A DNA stretch of 64,000 nt, from positions 14,423,237-14,487,236 of the forward strand of contig OX388307.1 of the NCBI GenBank assembly GCA_947579605.1, written 5' to 3'. Under the pieces are notes generated by a model, which saw only the letters and a program-made list of their open reading frames with translations, had not been told where the DNA came from and did not search any database. This DNA comes from Athripsodes cinereus (Eukaryota > Arthropoda > Insecta > Trichoptera > Leptoceridae). Of this stretch, positions 34,001 to 49,000 are shown in pieces. A program made the translations under genes and the position numbers. How positions within the stretch are numbered: the first letter of the stretch is position 1; the number at the start of each line of letters is the position of its first letter.

Positions 34001-37000
34001 ATCAACGCATTCACACGGTTTCCATTCAGTTCAATGCCAACATCCATCTCTTTCAAAGGACGCATACAGTAGTCGAAAAAAAGGTTGAACAGCCATGGAG
34101 ACATGACACAACCTTGCTTCACTCCTTTGGTGAGGACAAACCACTCGGAGAAGGCGTTATTTACGAAGAAATTGCGTGGATCAACTGGCTGTTCACCCCG
34201 TACTCCGACAACACGCGCCACAATCTCTCCCGATCCACACGATCATATACTTTCTCCAAATCCACGAACGCACAGAAAAGCTTCTGGTGTTTACCCAGAA
34301 GCTTCTCTACGACCATTCGTAGGGAGAAGATCTGATCAGTGCACCCTCTACCATTCAAAAAAGCTCCTTGTGCATCCCATATCTTACACTCTGTTGCCTT
34401 TCGTACTCTCTCAATCAGAATTCTTCCGTACAGTTTTCCTATTGAACTCAGCAAACTAATAGCCCGATAACTCCCACATTCAAGCCTAGAACCTTTTCCC
34501 TTGTATAGCGGACAGATGATAGCCTGCGCGTGATAACAAATATTAATTACCAATATCAAACTTTAACTTTAAAAAACACCTCGATTTTTAGCTTCATAGT
34601 ATTCATAGTAAGTGAAGTGGAAGTAAAACAGTTCTGTAATACATTAATTTTATTATTTCATAGTATTCGTTTATAAAAAAGCATATTTCTAAATATCGAA
34701 TTCGGGGGTGTGTTTGGTACATAAATGCACGAGAATCCTACAAATTTTCATATATTTATTTTAATGTTGAGAATATTTAGATAGTTATTACAATTATAGA
34801 TAAAAAAAATCTACTTTTTTATGTTTTTTCATGGATATTGACCGACTTAAAAAATATTTTTTATAATAAAATTCCTCATATTTTGAAACCAAAAATCACC
34901 ACATGAACTCAATTGTTTGTATACTAAAAAAAGTTTGCTAAAATCTATAGTATTTATGTGCTTGATAGGATGAATAAAATATATATGTGTTGTTGATAAG
35001 TTTTTCGCGACGAGGTATGTATGTATAGTTTGTCTTTGTGGACGGAAAGCTCACCACCAAACAAAAACACGCGATGTGTTTATATATATATTTTACAAAT
35101 AATTTGTATTTTGATATAACAATGAGTACCTACCTAAATAAATCTCGTCAGTCTGCGATTTATTTATTTTTTAGTAAAAACCTAATATTGGTAAAAAATA
35201 TTTGATTTTTTATTTTATCAAATCAATATGTTCGCAAGGGTCAACAAGTTTTGGTAGTTTTTCTATCAAATTTGTTGAAAATAGAATATTTTACTCTTTT
35301 TGCTAAACGGGGTCCTTAAGTCAGTAAAATTAGATGGCATTGTTTATATAATATTGTTTTGTAGGAATCTGGTGATAGCCTTGAAGGAACTGAGCATCAG
35401 AGGTGATTTCCGTACCACTGTAGAATATTTAATAACCCTTCTAGAAACAAAAAGTTTCCAGGAGAACACAATAGATACAGCTTGGTTGGATGCTTTGATT
35501 TCTGAGAGGGTATGTTTATAGCACAATAAGTATTATAGTATATGAGTCGGTCGGTGGATGGCGCTGGTAGTAGCTGCCTGAAACCTCTGACGTCTCATTT
35601 TTCAAAATTAAATATTATTATCTTAAAATTGTTCAAATTAACAAAATTTTAATACATTTAGTTTCAATAGTTTTATAATGTTTAATTTTTGGGTGTTACT
35701 ATTTTTAAACTAGTTAAAAATTCCAAATTTAAAAATGTGAATCAGTGAATAATATTTGTGACAATTAATAATACCTTCAATTGGAACTCACATAAAATTC
35801 TCGAATTTTAATCAAATTTGTGACAAAAGTGTTTTCAAAATTTTATAATAGTTAAACATAAATAATAGGCGCCCTTGAGACGGTCTAGGGACTGCTAAAC
35901 GGCGTCAAAACAAAATCATCCATAATCATCATCATCATCATAGTACAATATTTGCAATTTTGGTTTTCTTTATGAGATTTTACATCATCTTTTACTTATT
36001 ACAGATCCAGTCTGAAAAGCCTGATATTATCTTAGGAGTTATTTGTGGATCATTGCTTATTGCGGACAAAGCTATATCGAGAGATTTCCAAATCTTTCAA
36101 ACTGCTTTGGAGAAGTAAGTATCGATACTCATTTTTTAATTTTTTTGTCAGTATTGTTGTAATAAATTTTTGATAAATAAAATTATTATGTTGTTTAAGA
36201 GGGCAGATTCAAGCTTCAAATACTTTAAATAATGTATTGGATATAGAACTTATAAATGGAGGTTATAAATATAAAGTTCAAGCTTCAAAGAGTGGTCCCA
36301 ATTCCTACTTCGTAGTTTTGAATGGCTCTTTTAAAGAAATTGAAGTTCACAGATTGACAGATGGAGGTAAGAAGCATTTTGTAATTGGAATAGAATTATA
36401 TTAATTTATAATTCATTATATTGTATTAATATTTTCTTTTTCTTTTCTAGGTATGCTTTTGTCTGTGGATGGTGCTTCATATACTACATATATGAAAGAA
36501 GAGGTAGATAGGTATAGAATTGTGATAGGAAATCAGACTTGTGTATTTGATAAGGAAAATGATCCATCTCTATTGAGGAGTCCTTCTGCTGGTAAATTAA
36601 TCAACGTTCTAATTGAAGACGGTGGTCATGTTACAAAAGGACAACCTTATGCTGAAATTGAGGTAAAGTAGATAAAATACTTGAAATATTTTCTCTCCTA
36701 GAACTTACAAATGTACAGTAAAGAATGAATAAATAAATAAATAAAATTAATTTTATCTTATATATTGAGTCTATCTACCCATTCAACCAAATATCTTAGT
36801 GGTGACAGAAATATAAGTGACAAAATAATCTTACATAGACTCCAGTCTCAATATCTTATTTATTAATACCTACATTGTGTGTCTGTGTGAGGTTTAGGAC
36901 ACAAAAGTGTCTTCGTGGGCCTTAGATCAAAAATGTTCACATGATGTATCCAAAATGTTGACATGATGATTTCAGTTCAAGATATTTATCAAAAGTATAT

Positions 37001-40000
37001 GGATGCTCAATATAAATATTGTTGTCATAACAAAGTCGACAGATTTGTCAATATTAAATCCTAATAGTTATTGTTGGATCCTGCAGTGGGCCAGTGATAT
37101 CTATTTCTTAAGTTATTATCTATTGTGCTATGTTAAATAACTACATGTCATACATAAAGACATACAGAATGACTAGTAAATGTCATCAATGCTGAATTGG
37201 CACTAGTTTTAAAATTTGAAGATGAAAAAATAATTTTATTTTTTCAGGTTATGAAAATGGTTATGACTCTCTCGGCCCAGGAATCTGGCCAAGTATTCTT
37301 CACTAAGCGACCCGGAGCCATCTTAGATGCTGGATCTATCATAGCACATCTGGAACTGGATGATCCCAGTTTGGTAACCAGAGCACAAATCTATAAAGGA
37401 CAGTTTCCACAACTTGATGCTCAAAGTCCGTTTGCTCCTGAGAAATTGAACCATCTCCATAACAAATACAAAACCATTTTGGAAAATACCTTGGCAGGTT
37501 TGTTTCATACTGTATTTATAATTAAAAAAAATGTGTTGTTGACTCTCATCATGGAGTCAAATGTATACTATATTATAAGTAATTATTTTTATGTAGATTA
37601 TATTTGTGTTTGACACATAATTTGGTACTATTTATTTTAATTTGAATATTATTCTTGTTTGTAGGATACTGTCTCCCAGACCCATACAATACTCCACGGT
37701 TGAGAGAAGTGGTTGAACACTTTATGCAGTCCTTGCGTGACCCCTCTCTGCCCCTATTAGAATTGCAGGAGGTGATTGCATCCATATCAGGCAGGATTCC
37801 CATATCTGTAGAGAAGAAAATTAGGAAGTTGATGACACAGTATGAGAGAAATATCACCAGTGTACTGGCACAGTTTCCTAGTCAACACATTGCTAGTGTC
37901 ATAGACAGGTCAATATTTTAAATTATAAGTTTTTCTCAAAATTAATCATCACTTTTTATAGTTGTTATTTTTTTAAATGTTTTTACTTATGAATGGTGTT
38001 ATGTAACAGTGTGTGTAGTCACAACATTGATATAAAATGGTTAGTGTTATAATTCAATTATTATAAAAGTGTTATTATTGCTTTTTATAAGTCAAATTTC
38101 TTATGAGTCCGATTGACAATTTCAGTCATGCAGCCACATTGCAGAAAAGAGCTGATCGTGATGTATTCTTTATGACTACTCAAGGGATTGTGGTTTTGGT
38201 GCAAAGATACAGAAACGGCATTCGTGGTAGGATGAAGGCAGCTGTCCATGAATTACTTAAACAATACTACGCTGTGGAGAGCCAGTTTCAACTGGGACAC
38301 TATGACAAATGTGTGACAGCACTTAGAGAAAAGAACAAAGATGATATGATCACCGTTACCAATACCATATTCTCACATAGTCAAGTCTCAAAGAAAAATT
38401 TGTTGGTAAGTTTGGTTTGTTTACTTGAATTCCCATTTCTCGTATTCTTTGTGTAAGCTTTCAAATGTTAGCTTTAAAAGACAGATATTGGAAAAACATT
38501 AATGTACATTACATTTATCATCTTCAATTCCATGTACCACCAATCTTAAATGTCTTGAATGTTTTTTATAACGACATGACAGAAATTGTTTAATACTATC
38601 TTGTATGTAATATATTCTTTACAATTTATTTTTTTCTGTTCCAGGTGACCCTCCTCATAGACCACTTGTGGTCCAATGAGCCAGGATTGACAGATGAACT
38701 GGCCACCACACTAAGTGAACTCACATCACTTAACAGAGCTGAGCATTCCAGGGTAGCATTGAGAGCTCGTCAGGTAAACATTACAATTAGTATTCTAATT
38801 TTTTTTTAGATAATTTTTAAATGAATTTTTTTATTAATTTGAATTATTGATTGATACTATACTATACTATACCATCACGGCATATCCCACAAGTGGGGTA
38901 GCCAGCAGACCAGCTGCATATAAAACATGCAAGCTGTCTTCTTCGTGCCAATATAAAATCAAGACATTCAGGATGGGTGGCAAACCTCATCGCCGAGGAT
39001 TGATTGATTGATTGATATCACCATTGATTGATTCACATTTTTATTATTAGGTATTAATAGCTGCTCACCAGCCTGCATATGAACTTCGACACAATCAAAT
39101 GGAATCTATTTTCCTCTCTGCTGTTGATATGTATGGACATGATTTTCATCCAGAAAATCTTCAAAAACTGATCTTATCTGAGACATCCATATTTGATATA
39201 CTACATGATTTCTTCTACCACTCGAACAAAGCTGTAAGTATACTTATGTGCATCAAAGTTTCTTTATTTATTAGCTCAATAAACCTGCAGTTTTGTTCTT
39301 TTTTTTGTGTTTAAACTTTTGGTTTGAAATCACTTCATAAAAATACCAAGATAAATTGGTGATGAAGTATGATTGCTTCATATAGGATTACAAGTATTTT
39401 GTTTTTGTGTTAACAGGTTTGTAATGCAGCTCTTGAAGTGTATGTGAGGAGGGCATATATTTCATATGATCTAACCTGCCTGCAACACTTAGAGTTGAGT
39501 GGTGAAAAGAGTGTAGTGTATTTCCAATTTATGCTACCGTCCTCTCATCCTAATAGAATACCTCCAAACCAATCTGAGATTTGTCTAACACACACTGATG
39601 AAGTTACTGGACCTGCTGTGACTAAATGCCATCTTCGCACTGGATGTATGACTGCGTTTGAATCATTTAGAGAGTTCCAAAATTACGCCGATGAAATTTT
39701 AGATTTACTAGAAGATTTTGCCAATCCGGCATTTGTCAATTCAAAGGTTAGTCTCTTGAAAATATCTGTACATGTCACAGATTTAAATATCACAAAAAAA
39801 TCATCTTCAGTTTGACATTCCATTTCTTTTATAGTTAAATTTTTTGTTGTTCTCTGTGTGGTATTTCAGGACTTACAAGCTTTGCAAGATGGTGCTTCTG
39901 AGAGTAGAGATAGTACTAGCATCAATGTAAGCATGTCAGAATTTGGAAGGCCAAGTATCATCGAAGCAGATTTAGAAGTGAGTATATTTACAAACCAGTT

Positions 40001-43000
40001 TGTAATCAAACAAAATTATTTACACATTTTAATAATGTTTTAACAATATTGTGTAATTATTTTTTTTAGCCCAAAGAACCTATTCACATTCTGTGTGTAG
40101 CTGTTAGGGATCAGGGTGATATGGATGATTCAGAGATGAGTAACATGTTTGGAGGGTTCTGTTTGAAACATAGTGATGAACTGTTCCAGAGAGGTATTAG
40201 AAGAATAACATTTGCAGCTCTGAAGAAGTAAGAAATATTATCGAAAGATTGACAGATTTATTTGTGATTATTAGGTTTGGTTTCACTTTTAAATATTGAG
40301 ATTTACCTTAAATTGACCAATATTTTTCTTCTTTAGACGCCAGTTTCCCAAGTTTTTCACATACCGTGCGAGGGACTTGTATACTGAAGATAAGATTTAC
40401 AGACATTTGGAACCAGCTTGTGCATTCCAGTTAGAACTGGGACGCATGAGGACATACGATTTAGAAGCTTTGCCGACATCTAACCAGAAAATGCATCTTT
40501 ACCTTGGCAGAGCTAAAGTAAAAAGACATTATTCTTTTGTCATATTCACATTGCAATATGAACATATTTTGATGAATCCTTTATAATATTTTAATTCATG
40601 TCATAATTTAAATTTCCATGTAAGGTAAATGAATATTTTATTTTTCATCTCAGGTTGCTAAAGGTCAGGAAGTGACTGATTACAGATTTTTCATCCGTTC
40701 CATTATTAGACATTCAGATCTCATCACAAAAGAGGCATCTTTTGAATACCTTCAAAATGAAGGAGAAAGGTAATTATTGACTTACTATAAGTATTATAAA
40801 CTAGCTTGTAAACCTGGTATCTCTCGTTTATTATTTTGTTAATATGTGAACAATATATGAATTTTCATATCTCATGTTACTCATTTCAATTCCAATATTT
40901 CTACGTATTAATATTTAAGAAATACAAAGTTCCAACGGAAATCCTTTTAATTACATAATAATGTTGTCTGTTGGAATTTTTGTTTTATCATGAAAAAATG
41001 TGTTTCGTGGAGCACCCGGCAAAGAATTGGTATCCCACTCTTTTCCATAAGTTTTTGAGTGTTTTGTAAAAGGCAGTTGTTCGAAAAAATAAAGAATTTT
41101 ACATCTTAAATTCAGCTATGAGGTTTACCACCCATCCTGAATAAATTTTTTATATTAAATCAGTTGGGATAATTTATATTACTATAAATATTTCAGAGTT
41201 CTGTTGGAAGCTATGGATGAATTGGAGGTGGCTTTCTCTCATCCTCATTCTAAAAGAACGGACTGCAATCACATATTCCTGAACTTTGGTCCAACAGTTA
41301 TTATGGATCCATTCAAGGTAACCCTTCAATGCACACATTTAATTCTGTATTAATATTGCATTCAGTTGGTAAGACAGACTTACCATATTTCACCTATCTT
41401 GTAGAAATGATGCTCGTTGCACAGGTTTAATTTTATCAGCTACATTCTGATTTCACTTTACCCATGTGCTGCTGGTTATTTATTTGTTTTATTTGGTCTC
41501 CAGATAGAAGAATCGGTTACAAGCATGGTGATGCGTTACGGTCCTAGGCTATGGAAGCTCCGAGTCCTTCAGGCTGAACTCCGTATGACTATTCGAACAT
41601 CTCCTTCATCTCCAACACAGAATATAAGACTGTGTCTTGCGAATGACAGCGGATACTTCTTAGATATCTGTCTTTATACTGAAGTGACAGATCCAAATAC
41701 TGGAGAGGTGAGTTTCTGAATATTTACATTATAATCAAATTATTTTCTATACAGCTATATAGACCAATAGTTATCACCCCTTTTAACTAACCTGTATTTT
41801 TCTGTGAATTTGTATTGATGTAATGACATTTAATAATTTTTACATTGGCATTAAGCAGTTTTTGCACATTCTGTTCCAGATACTTTTCCACGCTTATGGC
41901 CCGAAACAAGGACCAATGCACGGTTTACCAATATCCACTCCATACGTTACCAAGGATTATTTACAACAAAAGAGGTTTACTGTAAGTCTCTCCATTAAAA
42001 ATTGCAATAAAGAAGTTGTTGTTAGGAAAACTGTCTTGTTCTGTTGTATGTGTCAAATGAGTTCAAATGTCTTTGTTTTATTTTATTTCAATATTGAAAT
42101 ATATTTTAGGCTCAACAATCTGGCACAACATATGTTTATGATGTGCCAGCAATGTTTCGTCAGATGGTGGAGAAGATGTGGAAGCAGTATCGTGCAGAGA
42201 GACAAGGCATTGACCTTCCATCACCACCTGAACAGTTGGTGGACGTTGCTGAATTGGTTCTTGAACAAGATGGAAGACTGCACGAACAGAAGAGGTTGCC
42301 TGGGCAGAATAATGTAAGAATTTCTTCAAAATTAATGTTTAAAAGAACTCGCAAAATTGTGTGTATGGTGAATTTATTAAGTGTTTCTTTTTTAGATTGG
42401 AATGGTAGCTTGGCTATTGACTCTTTATACTCCAGAATATCCTCAGGGAAGGGAGATTATTCTGATTGCTAATGATTTAACACATTTTATGGGATCTTTC
42501 AGTCCACCGGAAGATTTGCTTTTTTGTAGAGCTTCTGAATTGGCCAGGGAGAAAAAAATTCCTAGAGTGAGTACAGATAATCATCTCAAATGTTTCTATA
42601 ATTATTATTGTTTGTATATACACTATATTTTCTCAAAGAGATTTTTATATTTTTTTATTTTATATTTCAGTTGTACCTATCCGTGAATAGTGGTGCCCGT
42701 ATTGGTCTAGCGGAAGAAGTGAAACAACTGTTCAAAGTTGCATGGGAAGACCCAGCCGCTCCCGATAGAGGATTCCGTTATTTGTATCTGACAGCGGAGG
42801 ATTATTCTAAGTTGGCTCCAACAAACTCTGTAAAGGCTGTGTTGATTGATGATGAAGGAGAAGCTAGATATAAAATTACTGATATTATAGGTGGGTTAAA
42901 TATTTGATAATGCACAATCTTTGCGTATGCCGACGATGCTCTCCTCCTGCTGACTGGCAGCACGAGTAGAGCGATCGAGGACAAATTTAAAACCGTGATC

Positions 43001-46000
43001 AAGCGCGTCGTGACATGATGCAGTGTGAATAGGCTTGTCTTCTCACCGAGCAAGACCTCCGCGGTGTGGTTATGCTTGGAAGGGGCAGAAACCCGGTCCC
43101 CCGGTCGACGAAGTCCGATATCTGGGCGTTGTCCTGGACAGAGGCTTATCCTTTCTTCCGCACATGAAAGTGACTGCCGATAGAGCGAAAGTACTGTTTT
43201 TTACTTTTCGCAGACTGAGTCGTGGTACATGGGGCCTGAGGTCGGGGACTGTGAGGGCCATATATCGGGCGACGTACTTTTTATTTTTTTTATTTATTTA
43301 TTTCAATTTTACAGGATACATACAGTTGATACAAAAAATACAATGGTCTATAACATATTTAGCAATAAGCAAACCAGTGAAGATCCCTATATTACCCTTA
43401 TGTGCTCTACAAAACATACATAACCAAACACAACAGATAAAATCAACAAACAACAATTACAATAGAATAGAGTAAATTATGTTAAGAAAATTATTAGCAT
43501 AATGCTCACAAAGCAATAATCGCAGGATTAAACAATAAAACAACAAGCAATAAAAACAATACAATGAGTCATGAAAAATAAAATTAATAACATCATATAA
43601 AATCTCTCAAAATTTAAAATTCAAAATTTAACATTATTTAAAATTCAATAGTAAAATTCGTCATAAGCAAATAGGAATAAATGGCGCAAGTCACATATGC
43701 TGCCCGTGTTTGGTCGCACAAACTCTTGGTGGGCACCGTGTCGACGGCGGTCTTGAAGGGACAGAGACTCCCGATGCTCGCCGTCACTGATGCGTATTGT
43801 ACAGCCGCTAGCGATGGCCTTCCAGCCATTGCTGGCGTACTGCCTGCCGATTTGGAAGTCTTAGACAGTGTGGCCAGACGTAAGATCAAGGCAGATGGTA
43901 GAGTAGAGCATCTCGGTATTTCCGTTCAAGCGGAATCCGGAATTGGGGGAATAAGTAGGGCATTCAGCCGAATTAGAGAGAGAACGTTGGAAGTGTGGCA
44001 AAAAAGATGGGACCGGGGGAGAACCGCTAGGCTTGTCTACGGTTTTCTCCGGATGTGAGAGAGAGGATTAAAAGGCGTTTCCTGACCTTTGACCACTTTT
44101 CTGTTCAGTTGGTGACGGGCCACGGTGAGCTAAAAGCCAAGCTCTTTGAGCTTGGGCTTGCGGACAACCCGTGGTGTGCTTGTGGGACGGGAACTCAGTC
44201 TGCGGGGCACATCCGGTTGGAGTTCCCATTGATGATGGATGCAAGAAATGTGATGATTGATAGTATGAGTGATGACACTCCTAGACCCTTCTGGTTGCGG
44301 AGTTGATGACTTGTCCTGGGAACTTCAGGGCCTTTTTAAAGTTTGTAGATGTCTGGGTATCTTGGTTGGATCTCCTACGTGAGCCAGGCTCACATAGGAG
44401 AGCTTGATGGTTGATTTTGCCTTGTGTGATTGTGGCTGTTGCGGGCGAACTCGTTTTTTCGTCTTTGTGTTGTCCTGTCTCCCTTGGAGAGTATTATGTC
44501 TGGTTGGGATGTCCCTTAGGGAGGGAAGCGTCTCTGCAACAGCCCCGGTAACGGCGACCCTCGGGTTCGCCGGCCTGAAAACCTAGAAAAAATCTCTGGA
44601 CACCTCAACTCAGCTTTTGGTCCAAAATATATTCAATTTTTGTAAATATTTTCGTACTTTTATTTTTATTTTTTATAATTTTTTTAACTTTTGTAACCTA
44701 GGTTAAGAAAACTTGTTTATTTAATTTATTTTGTAAAGATATATGTATTATTACTATGTTTGCTTCTCTCGGGTAGAGAGACATCGAAGGAGTGTAGTCA
44801 AAAGATTCCACACACGGGGGTATTTTGGCCGGCCAGCCCTTCAGGCTGCCCACTATGGCACCTTCGGTGTGGACACGATTTGTTAAGTGTAGTATTTCGA
44901 ACAAATGGAAGTCCCCAGACTTCTGCGGTATCCGGGTGGATGGTGGGTCCTTCAATGTATTTGATAATAAATTTTTAACATAATTAGGTTTGCGTACTAT
45001 TGTATATTAATCTAGTAATGTATTGTTTTTGTATTTTAGGTAAGGACGATGGTCTTGGTGTTGAGAATCTTCGTTATGCTGGTATGATAGCAGGAGAGAC
45101 TGCTCAGGCTTATGAAGAAATTGTTACTATATCCATGGTGTCATGTAGGGCCATTGGTATAGGATCATATTTAGTTAGGTGAGCTAACAATGAATATACA
45201 AAAATATTAACTTGGTATTTAATGTTTATGTCATACATAAATATTAATGTGTATTGTTTTTTTTAATATTTTCAGGTTAGGTCAGCGTGTGGTACAAATA
45301 GAGAATTCTCACATAATTTTAACGGGCTATATGGCACTGAATAAACTGCTGGGCAGGGAAGTATACGCCTCTAATAATCAACTCGGTGGTGTACAGATTA
45401 TGCACAATAATGGTATAACACACAAGACTGAGCCAGCCGATCTGGATGGTATCTATACAATGCTCAATTGGCTTAGTTTCATACCAAAGGTAAGAAATAT
45501 TACTTTTTTATAGTAACTCCATGAAATATTAAAATATTCCAAGGCCTTTCCAGAAATTGAACTTAGAACTACATATCGTCGGTTTACAATGACAATCCAC
45601 TAACTCCACAAAAGTCTATTCAGAGATAATTGAAATATAAAGTTTGATCTTCTATAAAAACTGAACCACAGGGAAATTCTAAGAAATAATTACTACATAT
45701 AGAAGATCCAACAGTTTTCTAAATGTGAATTATAGAATAATATATTATATTTTAATTTAATAATAATAATTTTTAAGTTTAAAACACCTCAGTCACCATA
45801 AAATGGATTTAGTGGTTTTTCTCTGACCAAGATAGTAAGAAAACGGGTACATATTAATTCAAAGAGTTTACGTGTGTATAAAATAACGAAGGCAGTTATT
45901 TCTGAGGCATGTTAAAAAAAATAATGCAAAATAAAATTGGACTATCAGTCATGTCTTTAGACATTAAAAATGAAGATTGTCTTATTAAAAGAATTAAAAA

Positions 46001-49000
46001 ATAATTCTATTATCGTTCTTCACATTTACTCATACTATCGTCAACCGCAGCTTTCGACATACAATCAATTGCCGAAGAAGAGTTTGGAATAATTATTATA
46101 CCAGCTATGGTATTCTTTGGGTATAACATTAGTTTTGCAAAGTTCCATGAGATCTTTCTTTTTAGTGGCACTTATTAGTAGAACTCTTGTGTACATTTTA
46201 TTAATTTGTTTGGGAAGAGAAGGATCACTATTACCGACAATTGTGTTAAATCTAGCGTATTGCTAAATTTCAATTCTGTTACATCGTATGTGAAACTTTT
46301 TTGTTTCACTATCTATTTGATCTAGTAGTTTTAAATATGGACATCCAGTCTTAAGTGGTATAAACTGGCTCAAATTTCTTAGCCTTTTCAATGCTGCTGT
46401 GCATGAAATCTACGTCCATGTACAAATGTCCACTTTCCAAAAAAATTCTGTCCAATCGTATAAACATGTGGTGATGTTTGCACTATATACCATAACGCAA
46501 TCTTAAGAGTAAGCTCTTTGAACTTGGACTAGTGGAGAATCCGTGGTGTGTTTGTGGGACGGGTGCACAGAGTGCGGAGCATATCCTCCGGGAGTGCCCC
46601 TAGGTAATGGATGTTGGGGCATTTTTGGAATTTGTGGAGACATAGGTTTCTCGGTGGGATCTCCTGCGTTAGCCGGGTTTACCCCCGACTGAGGTAGGAG
46701 TGCTCTAGGATTGATTGTTGCCCATTGCGGCGGGGTCTGTTAGGCTAATTCGTTATTTGTTGTGTTTCGTCCTGTCTCCCTCGGTGGAGAGTAGATATGG
46801 GTGGGTACAGGAATACCTGTTGGGAGGGAAATGTCTTTACAATACGCTGGTAACGGCGTTTCTCGAGTCTCACCTTATGAAAGCCCAATAACAAGGCTCT
46901 GGACACCTTACTTTGGCCTCTGGCTCTAAATTAGGCACTATATTTATTGATAGTTATTATGCTTGATTGTTATTTGTTTGGGTCTTTTGTTGGTCATTTT
47001 AGTTTAGGTATCATTAAATATTTATCTATTGTTTATGATTGAATTTCATCCTCCTGAGAGGAGCATCGAAGACGTAAATGTAGCATAAAAGATTCCCACG
47101 AGGCGGTATTGACCGGCCACCCTCTCAGGCTGCCCATCAGGGCCCGCCCGTGAGGACAAAAGTTTAGCTTAGAAGAGCGGATAGATAGAAGTCCCCCGAC
47201 TTCTGAGATATCCGGGTATGGGAGGGAGTCACCAAATGTTATTTACCATAAAAGTGCAGCAACATTTTTATTGCGGCTCTGGCCACCACATATATCAGAA
47301 AAAAAATTATACCTCTGTGACATGGAGTGGTAAAGTGTTAATGTATCGGACCAAACAAGTTCCTATATCACAGCTGCTTAGTTTCCCATTTAATTCTGTC
47401 CAAAAAAAAGCAATACGCAGCATTTGGTGGTGCAGACTCATAAATGGTGAGGTTATATAGACATATTTTTCAGCTATAATACATTGGACTTACACCAGAT
47501 GATGGTATTTGAAGGACAACATTCCACTAAAGGCATTTAGTGGATTTTCTCTGTAGCGAAATTGTAATATTTTTCATAAAGAATCTACTAAAAATCCACT
47601 TAAGTACTTTAGTGGTTTTTCTTTGTTGTCAAACAGCACATTTTGGAGTTAGTTATTTCTTGGTATGGACATAGTTCAAAAATGGTAGCTTATAGGAGGA
47701 GGTGGATTTTCTCTGTAGATAGAACATGTTTTTTTTTCGATACCTTCATATTTAACTCCATTTCACCCAAAATTGGAGTTAGTGGATTTTCATTGTATAC
47801 CGACGATATATTTTACCTTGAGTTATATGATGGTTATTTTTTTTTTATTTATTAACAATTCACGGCGCTAGCCTTTTACATGTTATATATTTACATACAT
47901 AGTTCATATGATGTATACACAAGTATGGAATATTAAGACACAACAATCATAATAAAAAATCAAAAAAACACAAAAAAAGAATAACACAACTATCAGTATA
48001 CAGCATCACAGCATAAGTTATGAATGGAAAAAAAGTCAATGGATCACAAGTCAATTCGATAGTAGGTTATATTGTCAAATTTTCAATAAAAGAGTATTTA
48101 TGAGATTATTTCAAACAAAAATAAATGGGACGTCAAGTAGCACACAGTCTTTAAAAATGGATGTTGTAGAATTAATAATATTTAGTGTCAATAGAAAGTT
48201 ATGTTTGAGTCTGTAATTATTTCATACCAGTAAGTGAACAAAGCTACATAATTATGTTCTATCATTGGTAATTTGAAATATCCTGCTTATAAATATTTCC
48301 GTGGAGCTTCTGGCAAATAATTGGTTTCCCACTCTTTTGTGTAAGTTTTTGAGTGTCTTTTTACTTTTAGGATAAAAATTCTCCAGTACCTACTATAATA
48401 CCCTGTGATCCGATTGATAGAGATGTGGAATTCACACCAACAAAAGCACCCTATGACCCAAGATGGTTGATTGGTGGACGAGAGGCACCAAATGGTGGAC
48501 CCTGGCAAGCGGGATTCTTTGATCGTAACACTTTTTCAGAAATTATGCAACCCTGGGCTCAGACTGTTGTGACGGGTAATTTTATATTTTAAAATTTATT
48601 AATTTAGATAATAAATATTTAAATAAAAAACACTGTTTACTTTCATTTAAAATTGTTATAATATTAAAAGCTTTTCGGACATACGTCCATCTTCAGTAAT
48701 AATTACTTATAACTAATGATATATAACTTTCATAGTGTTTCCTCTTCGAAAATCGAAAAGTTATTATAAGCCAGTATGGCACAAAAATTAGAAGAGTTCT
48801 TAAAATTAAAGACAAAGGACAGATTGTTATCGTTAAAAATTTACCCGCCCACTCCCCCTACCCACATTTAATTTTGTATTATCATGTACCATCAATTTGT
48901 CATTAGTTATAAGTAATTATTACTGAAGATGGACGTATGTCCGAAAAGCTTTTAATATTATAACAATTTTAAATGAAAGTAAACAGTGTTTTTTATTTAA

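Noticed and set aside
33482..34459. Several long plus-strand frames, some over 120 codons
   Set aside because: Shadows of the minus-strand LINE A coding sequence.
38997..39040. Tandem tgattgat units considered as a short CRISPR-like or regulatory array
   Set aside because: A simple 4-bp microsatellite next to a retroelement tail; CRISPR arrays are not expected in an animal genome.
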